From NCBI GenBank assembly GCA_964390645.1, contig CAYMLL010000203.1, positions 1 to 14,421 of the forward strand: a stretch of DNA of 14,421 nucleotides. The letters are read 5' to 3'. The first letter of the stretch is position 1. Each line of letters begins with the position of its first letter. The notes below the pieces were generated by a model that searched no databases, was not told where the DNA came from, and was given only the letters and a program-made list of their open reading frames with translations. Source of the stretch: CAYMLL01 sp964390645. GTDB lineage: Bacteria; Planctomycetota; UBA8108. Shown piece after piece: positions 1-8,200 of the stretch. The position numbers were made by a program, and so were the translations under genes.

Positions 1-1290
1 TACATGCTCGTCAACATCTGGGCTCAGAATCACGACTGGCCGCACAACAACTGGTACGCCGCGCGGCCGCGCGTTCCGGGCGGCAAGTGGATCTTTCTCT
101 CCTGGGACGCGGAGTTCGGGATCGGGCTCATCCCCTCGGGGTGGAGCGATAACACCTTCGAGTTCGTCTTCTCGCGCAGCGGCTACCTGAAGGAGATCTT
201 CGAGAACCTCATCGATAGCCCGATCTACCGCGGATACCTCAAGAGCGAGGCGCGGCGTCACGCGGCCGTTTCGCTGCACCGGGACCGGGTTCGCGGGAGG
301 ATCCAGGCGCTGCGCTCGAGCGTGGTCGCCGACATCAACGATGAGCTGGCGCTCATCGGCAACAGCCGTAGCACCTGGGACGCCAACGTCCGGAACATGC
401 AGACGTTCGCCGCCAATCGTACGAGCGTGTTTCTCAACAGCATACTCAACTCGTCACGTCTCAGGGACAGCGTCGAGATGCCGATCATCCTCTCGGTCGC
501 GCCGTCGGAGGTCGTCAACACGGGCACGACGAGGGTCTCGATCTCGGGGCAGAACCTGCCGCGCGAGACCGAGATCTACTTCAACGGTCAGCAAGGTCGC
601 GTCATCGTGGCGGTCGGCTCGTCGCACCTCACCGTGGAGCTGCCGTTCGTGGTCGATGTCTCCGGCGATGTGGAGATCCGCGCGGTCAACACGGACACGG
701 GCCAGTGGACCGGTGAGAGGGGACTGCTGACGGTCCACTTGCCCGTGCCGGTCGTCCACTCGATCACGCCGGACGTCGGCAACCGTCGCGGCGGCGATAC
801 CGTCGAGATCGAGGGGGAGTACTTGCTCGACGGTCTCGAGGTCTTCTTCGGCAGCGAGCGTTCGCCGTCGGTGACCCGGCTCGACGCCTCACAGACTCGG
901 TACGGCGTCGTCACTCCGGAGGGTGAAGGAGACGTTCCCGTGCGCGTGTTCAACGTCGTGCCGACCCGGCTGGAGTCGCAGTCCGAGTTGACCTTCACCT
1001 ACGAGGGTGTGTCGTTCCTGCGCGGCGACGTGAACGTCAGCGGCGAGGTCGACGTCTCGGATGCGGTCGCGCTTCTGGCGGTTCTCTTTCAGGGGCGAGA
1101 CCATCCGGAGTGCCTGTCGGTGATGGACACCGATCGCAACGGCGTCGCCGAGCTGACCGATGCCGTCGTTCTGCTCGGCTACCTCTTTCTCGGGCAGGAT
1201 CCGCTGGTCGCGCCCTTCCCGGAGTGCGGGGCCGACCCGATCGGCGACCTCCTGGAGTGTCAGGAGTTTTCACCTTGCGAGACGCCGTGA
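1..1290 (+). CDS. CotH-kinase-like protein, C-terminal part, with two IPT/TIG domains and a dockerin-like end (5' cut by window edge)
   Basis: The frame is open from base 1, so the ATG at 4 is probably internal and the N-terminal part of the kinase fold lies outside the window. Counting from that Met, residues 8-41 contain QNHDWPHNNWY and KWIFLSWDAEFGIG. These resemble the catalytic-Asp and metal-binding 'WDxxFG' segments of CotH-family protein kinases (D11 and D35 would be the key acids). Residues 42-155 are the helical rest of that domain. Two IPT/TIG immunoglobulin-like domains follow (about 159-247 and 248-336), each opening with an 'I.sv.P' or 'I.P..G...G' strand typical of the family. 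The C-terminus (340-428) is a dockerin-like module with RGDV, two Asp-rich loops each followed by DAV.LL..LF, and Cys in the linker and tail. The protein is probably secreted, although the signal peptide would lie off the edge. The kinase substrate is unknown. It converges with the DUF1080 gene, 35 bases away. Confidence 0.85.
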   Translation, partial: YMLVNIWAQNHDWPHNNWYAARPRVPGGKWIFLSWDAEFGIGLIPSGWSDNTFEFVFSRSGYLKEIFENLIDSPIYRGYLKSEARRHAAVSLHRDRVRGRIQALRSSVVADINDELALIGNSRSTWDANVRNMQTFAANRTSVFLNSILNSSRLRDSVEMPIILSVAPSEVVNTGTTRVSISGQNLPRETEIYFNGQQGRVIVAVGSSHLTVELPFVVDVSGDVEIRAVNTDTGQWTGERGLLTVHLPVPVVHSITPDVGNRRGGDTVEIEGEYLLDGLEVFFGSERSPSVTRLDASQTRYGVVTPEGEGDVPVRVFNVVPTRLESQSELTFTYEGVSFLRGDVNVSGEVDVSDAVALLAVLFQGRDHPECLSVMDTDRNGVAELTDAVVLLGYLFLGQDPLVAPFPECGADPIGDLLECQEFSPCETP

Positions 1291-1297
1291 CCCGTCG

Positions 1298-1311
1298 GGA
1301 GCGCGTGCTCC
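1298..1311. terminator. Small hairpin between convergent genes, possible weak terminator
   Basis: GGAGC (1298-1302), a GCGT loop and GCTCC (1307-1311) form a 5-bp GC stem in the 35-base gap between two converging stop codons. No T-run follows on either strand, so it is not a classical Rho-independent terminator. Position is the main argument, and a stem this short can arise by chance at this GC content. Confidence 0.2.
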
Positions 1312-1325
1312 GGCGGCTGGGTCTG

Positions 1326-2042
1326 TCAGGGAGTCTTGCGCCACCGAAGGCCACGGATCGCCGCGGTGGTCTGGAAGGTCGCCAGACCGAGAGGCTTCGA
1401 TGCCTCGACCTCGACACGCACGTCGACCTGACGGTCCTTCGTCGAGATGTCGACGATCTTCTTGCCATCGAGCCATGCCTCGAAGAGGCCGTCCGTGACG
1501 CGCAGGCGGATCTCGTACCAGACGTCGTTCTCGAAGGTGGCGATGGTCGTCGTCGAGTTGTTCGCGGCATCCTCGCCGTCGAGGCTCGAGATGCCGCAGA
1601 GCGTACCGCCCCAGCCGCCGATGATCAGCGAGGCGCAGCTCTCGTGATAGGGGAAGGTCAGACCGCAGAAGAAGTCGCCGCCGGAGACGCGCATGGCCTC
1701 GAGCCGGATCTCGTAGCCGACTTTCGGGAAGTCCTTCGTGTAGGTGACGCCGGTGAGCACCTCTCCGACCGGCAGGATCAGCTTGCCGTCCTCGGCGCGC
1801 GCGACGCCGGCGTTGAGGAAGTCGGACTGCCTCCAACCGTCGAGTGACTTGCCGTCGAAGAGGGGTATCCATGTGTCGGGCTCGACCGTACCCGTCGTAT
1901 GCGAAGGACCGGGGCTGGCGAACGGGCAGCAGCTCTTGCAGCCGGCCACACCGAGAGCCGATCCCCCGAGTGCCGCCGTGAGAGCGACGATCCGGAGGGC
2001 TCGGCGGCTTCTGCGCGTCGCGTTCTCACGATTTGCCGTCAT
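1326..2042 (-). CDS. DUF1080 (3-keto-disaccharide hydrolase-like) lipoprotein
   Basis: A 238-residue protein. The N-terminus has an Arg-rich stretch, a hydrophobic helix (about 16-34) and a lipobox V-A-G-C with C35 as the predicted lipidated cysteine, so it should be membrane-anchored outside the cytoplasm. The mature part opens with WIPLFDGKSLDGW (58-70), the signature start of the DUF1080/3-keto-disaccharide hydrolase family. The remainder is a concanavalin-like beta-sandwich pattern ending in 'GLRWRK', the usual family end. Known family members cleave C3-oxidised disaccharides or glycosides; many paralogues in PVC bacteria are untested. Start choice: the ATG at 2042 overlaps the FKBP stop (ATGA), and GGAG lies 8 bases upstream (2051-2054). 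A longer in-frame reading up to 2456 would run across the FKBP gene and bury the signal peptide. It is the last gene of the leftward operon. Substrate unknown. Confidence 0.9.
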   Translation of the reverse strand: MTANRENATRRSRRALRIVALTAALGGSALGVAGCKSCCPFASPGPSHTTGTVEPDTWIPLFDGKSLDGWRQSDFLNAGVARAEDGKLILPVGEVLTGVTYTKDFPKVGYEIRLEAMRVSGGDFFCGLTFPYHESCASLIIGGWGGTLCGISSLDGEDAANNSTTTIATFENDVWYEIRLRVTDGLFEAWLDGKKIVDISTKDRQVDVRVEVEASKPLGLATFQTTAAIRGLRWRKTP

Positions 2043-2404
2043 CCTCGGATCTCCAGCAGCTCGACCTCGAAGACCAGCGTCGCTCCGCCCGGGATCACGC
2101 CGCCGGCGCCGCTGTCGCCGTAGCCGAGCTCGGGGGGGATGGTCAGCTTGCGCTTGCCACCGACCTTCATCGACGCGACGCCCTCGTCCCAGCCGCGGAT
2201 GACCTTGCCACGACCGACCTCGAAGGAGAAGGGCTGCCCGCGGTCGACCGAGCTGTCGAACTTCGTTCCGTCGGTGAGCCAGCCGGTGTAGTGGACGACC
2301 GCGGTCGAGCCGGTCCCTGGCGACTCTCCGGAGCCTTCGGTGAGATCGACGTACGCCAGCCCGGAGTCGGTGGTGACGGTGTTCTGATGCTCTTCGTCGG
2401 ACAC
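2039..2404 (-). CDS. FKBP-type peptidyl-prolyl cis-trans isomerase
   Basis: A 121-residue single-domain FKBP. All the ligand-pocket residues known from human FKBP12 are found at a constant offset of 13: Y39, F49, D50, F59, V68, I69, W72, Y95 and F112, so an active prolyl isomerase is expected. Familiar blocks are VVHYTGWLTDGTKFDSS (36-52), GRGKVIRGWDEG (64-75) and the closing VFEVELLEI. No ATG suits this frame. The best start is GTG at 2404, giving MSDEEHQ, with GGAG 8 bases upstream. With this start there is no signal peptide, so the protein would be cytoplasmic. A longer N-terminus carrying an export signal cannot be wholly excluded, but none is seen in the 157 bases up to the fusion gene. 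The stop overlaps the ATG of the DUF1080 gene, so translation is probably coupled. Confidence 0.93.
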   Translation of the reverse strand: MSDEEHQNTVTTDSGLAYVDLTEGSGESPGTGSTAVVHYTGWLTDGTKFDSSVDRGQPFSFEVGRGKVIRGWDEGVASMKVGGKRKLTIPPELGYGDSGAGGVIPGGATLVFEVELLEIRG

Positions 2405-2412
2405 GTCGGAAT

Positions 2413-2416
2413 CTCC
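2413..2416 (-). promoter_or_regulatory. Ribosome binding site deciding the FKBP GTG start
   Basis: On the minus strand CTGGAG ends 8 bases before GTG at 2404. The downstream DUF1080 gene has nearly the same arrangement (CTGGAGAT..., GGAG then 8 bases then ATG), so both starts rest on the same spacing. This favours GTG over any upstream in-frame codon. Confidence 0.55.
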
Positions 2417-2561
2417 AGAAGCGGTTGAGGAGGCGGGGTCTCGAAGCGGCGTGCATGATAACAGGGCTCGGGGGGGGATGCCCACAGGGGGCTTCCCGGT
2501 CCTGTCCTGTTCCCCGCTCCGGTCCGCCACACCGCGTAGCCGGGCGATGACGAAGGGCCCT

Positions 2562-5093
2562 TCAGCGCGCGTCGGCGTGTCGGCCGGCCTGCGGGTCACC
2601 CGCGACGTCGATGCGCCCGCTCGTTCGGTCGATGCGCAGAAGGCTCGGGTGCCAGAGCGGCGGTCCGGCGACGCGTACCCGGTGTCCGCGCCCTCGCAGG
2701 TCGTCGATGACCTCCTTACCCACGCTCTCGTAAATCGACAGGCTGCCGAGCTGCGGTCGTGGCTGGCGAAAGGAGCCGACGAGGTGATCGGTGCCGAAGC
2801 GGGCCGCGGTGACCGCGTCGGCGGGCGACATGTCGAAGTCGATCGAGTTGAGGAGCAGCTGCAGCGTCGCCTGGTCCTGCCCGTCGCCCCCCGCGACGCT
2901 GATCGCGAGCACGGGCTTCCCATCCTCGAGCACGAGGGTCGGCGTCAACGTGATGCGAGGGCGTTTGCCTGGCTCGACGCAGTTCGGGTGTCCCTTCCAG
3001 TTGTTGAAGCTTTGCAGGCGCGTGCCGAGACGAACGCCGGTGCTGCCCGCGAGGACGCCGGACCAGCCACTGGGTGTCGCCGCGACCACGTTGCCGTCAC
3101 CGTCCGCCACGAGGCACGTCGTCGTGTCGCTCGCCGGGCCGCCGGGTCCCGCTCGCTTCGCGCCGTCCGGGAGGAGCGCCTTGCCGTGTCGCGGATCCCC
3201 GGGTCGCAGCCGCAGCGACGCTGTCGACGGGTCGATCAGTGGCCGGCGCAGCGTCGCGTAGCCCTTCGAGAGGAGCTGTTCGGTCGGCACGTCGACGAAG
3301 AGGGGGTCGGCGTAGTAGGTGTCACGGTCGGCCAGCGCGAGCTTCATCGCCTCGATCGCGAGGTGGATCGTGTCCGCGCTGTTGTGCCGCGACGCTCGCA
3401 GATCGAAGCCTTCCAGGAGGTTGAGCGTCTCCAGCAGGTACGGCCCCTGCGTCCACGGGCCGCACTTGAGCACGGTGTAGCCGCGGTAGGTCGTCGACAC
3501 CGGCTCCTCGACGCGGGTCACGTGCGTCGCGAAGTCCACCTCTCGAAGGAGCCCGCCGTTCGTCTCGCACCACGTGGAGATCTCCCGCGCGATCGGGCCG
3601 CGATAGAAGTAGTCGGCGACGAGACGAAGACCGCGTTCACGATCTCCATCACCTCGCTTCTCCGCGTCCGTGAGCCGCCGCAGGGTGCGCGCGAGATCGC
3701 GGTGCCACGGCTCGCCGCGCCGATCGAGAATCTCGAGTGTCGGATCGACCACCTTGGCGAAGGTCCTCGTGCCGTGGCGCGACAGCGCGGTCAGGCAGAC
3801 GTCGAGCACCGCGGGCACCGCCGCCGGCTCGACACCAGAACCGGGGATGCCGCCGGGGCGATCGAAGTGTTCTCGCGTCGCGAGCTTCGGGGCTGCTCCC
3901 TGACCCGCGAGCACCTCGACCACCCCGCGCTCCGCGCTGTAGATGATGATGGGCACCTCGCCGCCGAAGCAGTACTGGCTTGAGTCGGTGACCGTCAGGG
4001 CCAGCAGCGTCGCGACCGCCGCGTCGACCGCGTTGCCGGCAGACTCGAGGAGCTCCATGCCTGCCGCGACGGACTCGGACCCACCGGCGACGACCGCACC
4101 CCTCCTTCCGGAGGCCTTCCACGAGAGCTTCTGCCGGGCCTCTTGCCGGTCCCTCTTCCCCGGCTTCTTCTCTCTCGACCCCTCCTGGCTCTCAGGTGGG
4201 ACGCTCGCGTCGTGCTCCCGGTTCCACCGCACGAGCTCCGGAGGCCAGGCGAACCGTGGCGCGCTGTCGCGGTCGAAGCCCTCGAGATGGGCGGCGTTCT
4301 CGCGGTCGCGAGGTCGCACGTAGCGCCATGTCTCGCCGCGGAAGACCTGGTCGACGAGCCTGGCGATCTCGGGATCGTAGGCCTCGAGCTCCTCGCGTGT
4401 GTCGACGAAGTTGTGGTCGTGATCCGGCGGCCGGTTGGCGTCGAAGTACGACTGCACTGCTTCGGCCCAGTACTCCTCGTGATCGACCGCCGCGTACTTT
4501 CCTCTCCACAGCCCCCGTTCCACGGCGCGACGGTAGATCCCCTTCAGCCGGCGATCGAATCCCGGATTGATCGACGTCAGGCCCATCCTGTGGATCGTGT
4601 GAGCGAACTCGTGCACGAGTACGCTCTCGGCCCGATACGGATCCCCACGAAGGCGCAACAGGTTCTCCTCGCCACAGCTGGATGCCGGTCGGGTGCGGGT
4701 GGCGCCGAGCCCCCTCGCTCGCATGTCCCAGAATCTCGCCGGACGCAGGTCGCTGTGCTCCGGCACCCGTGTGGTCAGCTCGTCCGGTGCCATGATGACC
4801 AGGCGCGTTCCGTTCCTCGTCAGCGCCCTGCGGACGTCCGGACGCTTGCGGAGCATTCGATCGATCAGGTACGCGGCTTCGAGCAGCGCGTGATCGCTGA
4901 CCTTCCGCGAGCTCAGAATCGGGAATCCGTCCGCGACGATGGCCTTGTGGTAGAAGGGTGAGAGCTGCAGGCGATCGCGAAGCTCGGCCGGCACCGTGGT
5001 GACGTTGCGCTCCTGCGCGACGATCCTGGCCGGTGCGGTGCAGATCAAGGTCAGAACTGCCACCTGCAGGTACGAGACTCGACGGTGGAGCAT
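2562..5093 (-). CDS. Secreted fusion: HEXXH metallopeptidase-like domain + gamma-glutamyltransferase-like Ntn-hydrolase
   Basis: An unbroken 843-residue frame. Residues 1-26 look like a signal peptide (hydrophobic 9-20, possible cut after IVA). Residues 28-290 form a metallopeptidase-like domain: HEFAH (161-165) supplies two His and the catalytic Glu, and EEYWAEAVQSYFD (206-218) offers a plausible third Glu ligand. A charged linker (about 299-325) leads to a gamma-glutamyltransferase-like domain (about 330-825). It has 'AVVAGG...AA..LLE.AGNAVDAAVA', then the DTTTCLVADGDGN block, where T657 aligns with the autocatalytic Thr nucleophile of E. coli GGT, then GKRPRITLTPTLV (709-721) and AGGDGQDQ (734-741). 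Against E. coli GGT, the Arg that holds the glutamyl carboxylate falls on G397/Q398 and the Ser-Ser pair becomes I714-T715. The natural substrate may therefore not be a gamma-glutamyl compound. GGTs are usually about 550-600 residues, so the N-terminal domain is extra. No clear ribosome binding site precedes the ATG. First gene of the leftward operon. Confidence 0.88.
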   Translation of the reverse strand: MLHRRVSYLQVAVLTLICTAPARIVAQERNVTTVPAELRDRLQLSPFYHKAIVADGFPILSSRKVSDHALLEAAYLIDRMLRKRPDVRRALTRNGTRLVIMAPDELTTRVPEHSDLRPARFWDMRARGLGATRTRPASSCGEENLLRLRGDPYRAESVLVHEFAHTIHRMGLTSINPGFDRRLKGIYRRAVERGLWRGKYAAVDHEEYWAEAVQSYFDANRPPDHDHNFVDTREELEAYDPEIARLVDQVFRGETWRYVRPRDRENAAHLEGFDRDSAPRFAWPPELVRWNREHDASVPPESQEGSREKKPGKRDRQEARQKLSWKASGRRGAVVAGGSESVAAGMELLESAGNAVDAAVATLLALTVTDSSQYCFGGEVPIIIYSAERGVVEVLAGQGAAPKLATREHFDRPGGIPGSGVEPAAVPAVLDVCLTALSRHGTRTFAKVVDPTLEILDRRGEPWHRDLARTLRRLTDAEKRGDGDRERGLRLVADYFYRGPIAREISTWCETNGGLLREVDFATHVTRVEEPVSTTYRGYTVLKCGPWTQGPYLLETLNLLEGFDLRASRHNSADTIHLAIEAMKLALADRDTYYADPLFVDVPTEQLLSKGYATLRRPLIDPSTASLRLRPGDPRHGKALLPDGAKRAGPGGPASDTTTCLVADGDGNVVAATPSGWSGVLAGSTGVRLGTRLQSFNNWKGHPNCVEPGKRPRITLTPTLVLEDGKPVLAISVAGGDGQDQATLQLLLNSIDFDMSPADAVTAARFGTDHLVGSFRQPRPQLGSLSIYESVGKEVIDDLRGRGHRVRVAGPPLWHPSLLRIDRTSGRIDVAGDPQAGRHADAR

Positions 5094-5149
5094 GGGCCGG
5101 ACCCGGTTGGAAAATGCCTGACGGAGATGGACGGTGCGTGGCCCCCTGG

Positions 5150-5178
5150 TTTGTACGCCCGAATCCGATCCCGGTCAA
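5150..5178 (-). promoter_or_regulatory. Sigma70-like promoter for the leftward operon
   Basis: On the minus strand TTGACC (5173-5178, 5 of 6 to consensus) is followed by exactly 17 bases and TACAAA (5150-5155, 4 of 6). Transcription would start near 5143 and leave an untranslated leader of about 50 bases before the ATG at 5093. The match is good for such GC-rich DNA, but no transcript evidence exists here. Confidence 0.4.
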
Positions 5179-5205
5179 CGACGCTCGGGCCGGCTGGAAG
5201 TTTCC

Positions 5206-5235
5206 GCGAAATCGACTCCGCTCTGCGGTTAGAAT
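5206..5235 (+). promoter_or_regulatory. Weak candidate promoter for the rightward giant gene
   Basis: TAGAAT (5230-5235) matches the -10 consensus at 5 of 6 positions. The best -35 at normal distance, GCGAAA (5206-5211, 18-base spacer), matches only 3 of 6. Transcription would start near 5242, about 38 bases before the ATG at 5280. It lies back to back with the leftward promoter, so a regulator bound between 5179 and 5205 could reach both. Confidence 0.25.
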
Positions 5236-5279
5236 GCGAGCTGGTGTCGACTCCAGTGAACGAGAGGAACAGCGATCCC

Positions 5280-8200
5280 ATGTCTCGAACCACGCTTGAG
5301 CGCATCGTGCTTGTCGGTATCACCGCGATCCTCGCCGGCTCTTCGGGCTCCTCCTTGCCGGCCGAGCAGGTCGGGAAGAAGACGATCCTCTTCGTCGCCG
5401 GCCGTGACAGCCACGGGTTCGGGTCGCACGAGCACTCCGGCGGCTGTCGTGTCCTCGCGAAGTCTCTCGAGCAAAGCGTCCCCGGAGTGACGACGGTTCT
5501 GGCGACCGGCGGATGGCCGAAGGATGAGCGTCTGTTCGAGCAGGCCGATGCGATCGTGCTCTACATGGACGGCGGCGGCGGGCACCCGGTCAATCGTCAC
5601 CTCGAGGCGGTGGGTCGGGCGATGAAGAAGGGCATCGGTCTGGCGTGCATCCACTACGCTGTGGAGGTGCCGAAGGAGCCCGCCGGCAAGCTCTTCCTCG
5701 ACTGGATCGGCGGCTACTTCGAGACGCACTGGTCGGTCAACCCGCACTGGACCGCGAAGTTCGAGAAGCTCCCCGAGCACCCGATCACGCGGGGCGTGAA
5801 GCCCTTCGAGATCAACGATGAGTGGTACTACCACATGCGCTTTCGAGAGGGCATGAAGGGAGTCACTCCGATACTCACCGCAATCCCGCCGGACGAGACC
5901 CGCAAGCGTCGATTCGGCGCCCACAGCGGGAATCCTGCGGTGCGCGCGCGACTCGGCATGCCGGAGCATGTTGCGTGGGCGCGCGAGCGTCCGGACGGTG
6001 GGCGTGGTTTCGGCTTCACCGGTGGCCACGTGCACTGGAACTGGGGCGACGACAACTTCCGCAAGCTCGTTCTGAACGCGATCGCGTGGACAGCGAAGGT
6101 CGAGGTTCCCGGAGACGGCGTCGTGTCGAAGCCGTTCGATCGAGCGACGCTGACGTCGGCCATCGGACGGCCTCAGAAGAAGCGTGGCGGCGGGAAGGCT
6201 TTCGACCCGAAGAAGGCGCGCTTCTCGAGCAAGGTCGTGACACCGGCGACTCCGGGCCACGCGGTGGACATCGACGTCGACATCCGGGGTGCCAGGGAGC
6301 TCTGGCTCGTGGTCACGGACGGCGGCAACGGCTTCGGATGCGACTGGGCGGACTGGATCGAGCCACGGCTCGTCGGCCCCTCGGGGGAGAAGAAGCTCAC
6401 CGACCTGAAGTGGACTTCCGCGCAGGCCGGCTTCGGCAGCGTCCAGGTGAACAGGAACTGCAACGGTCAGCCTCTTTCCGTCGCCGGCAAGCCCGTCGCA
6501 TACGGAATCGGCACCCACGCCGTGTCCGCGATCGGGTACCGGCTGCCGGCGGGTTACGAGCGCTTCAAGGCGCGCGGCGCGCTCGACACCGGGGGCACCG
6601 GTCAGGGGGCTTGCGGCACGAGCACGTCGGTGAGCTTCCTCGTCTTCACATCGAAGCCACCCGCCCGGGTCGTCAGATCATCGGCCGGGGGAGCGAGCAG
6701 CGACGACCGCAGCCCGCACAATGCCCTTGACGGGCTCGACGTCTACGAGGAAGTCGGGGCCACCCTCTTTGCCTCGGAGCCGACGCTTCTGAGCCCGACG
6801 AACCTCGACATCGATGCTCGCGGTCGCGTCTGGGTTTGCGAGGTCGTCAACTACCGCCGGCACAACGGCAAGCGCAAGGAAGGAGACCGCATCCTCATTC
6901 TCGAGGACACCGACGGTGACGGCAAGTCGGACCTTCGCAAGGTCTACTACCAGGGTCGCGACATCGACTCGGCGATGGGCATCTGCGTCCTTGGCAACAA
7001 GGTGATCGTCTCGGCCACGCCGAACATCTTCGTATTTCACGATGACGATGGTGACGACCAGCCGGATCGCAAGGAGGTCCTCTTCACGAAGACCGGGCAG
7101 CCTCAGCACGACCACTCGGCTCACTCCTTCCTCTTCGGGCCGGACGGTAAGCTCTACTGGAATTTCGGCAATACTGGCCGTCACGTTCACGACCGCGACG
7201 GCAAGATCGTCGTCGACGTGACGGGCCAGGAGGTGCGCGACAACGGCCGGCCGTATTACGGCGGCATGGTCTTTCGCTGCAACATGGACGGAGGCGAGTT
7301 CGAGGTACTGGCGCACAACTTCCGCAACAACTACGAGGTCACGGTCGACTCCTTCGGCACGATCTGGCAGTCGGACAACGACGACGATGGCAACCGGGGG
7401 GTGCGCATCAACTACGTGATGGAGCACGGCAACTTCGGCTACCGCGAGGAGGGCACTGGCCGCGGCTGGAACTCGAAGCGCACGGGGATCACCTGGCCGA
7501 TCCCCAACGAGGAGAAGCCCTGGAGACACTGGCACCTCCGGGACCCGGGGGTCGTTCCGAACCTCGTGCAGACGTTCCAGGGCTCGCCTACCGGCATCAC
7601 GGTGTACGAGGGGGACCTCCTGCCGAGCGTGTTTCGCGACGAGGTCATCCACTGCGACGCCGGGCCGAACATCGTTCGCGCTTACCCGCGAGAGAACGAC
7701 GGCGCCGGCTACAAGGCGGAGATTCTCGACATCCTCCACGGGAAGCGTGACCGGTGGTTTCGCCCGGCGGATGTCTGCGTCGCCCCGGACGGCTCGCTAT
7801 TCGTCACCGACTGGTACGATCCGGGTGTCGGTGGTCACAACATGCGTGACCTCGACCGTGGTCGAATCTTCCGCATCGCTCCGAAGGGCAGCAAGTACAC
7901 CGTACCGGAGGTCGACGTGACGACGATCGCCGGCGCGGTCGCAGCCCTCCGGAGCCCCAGCTACGCGGTGCGCTATCTCGCGTGGACGGCGCTGCACGAG
8001 AAGGGACGCGAGGCGGAGCCGGCGCTCGAGAGGCTCTACGCGTCGCAGGACCCTGTCCATCGCGCGCGCGCGCTCTGGCTGCTCGGCAAGACCGAGGGAC
8101 GCGGCGCGCACTGGGTCCATCGCGCCGTGCGGGACGCCGACAGCGATATTCGTATCGTCGGTCTGCGTCTGGCTCGACAGCTGAAGCTGGACGTCGTTCC

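Noticed and set aside
1021..1029. Arg-Gly-Asp as an integrin-binding motif in the surface proteins
   Set aside because: The three residues are the fixed opening of the first Asp-rich loop in all three modules, so a Ca-loop explanation is sufficient.
2043..2456. N-terminal extension of the DUF1080 gene up to 2456
   Set aside because: The translation is Arg-rich and unlike any family, and it runs across the FKBP gene in another frame.
2451..3983. 510-codon plus-strand open frame opposite the GGT-like domain
   Set aside because: Composition is Arg/Val/Asp-rich without motifs, and the minus strand encodes a full GGT-like domain.
5085..5279. Upstream start for the giant protein at 5085, adding 65 residues
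   Set aside because: It would overlap the start of the divergent gene by 9 bases and contain both promoter candidates, and it would push the signal peptide inside the protein. The ATG at 5280 fits better.
5229..6518. 429-codon minus-strand open frame opposite the ThuA and NPCBM segments
   Set aside because: No family resemblance; shadow of the well-supported plus-strand gene.
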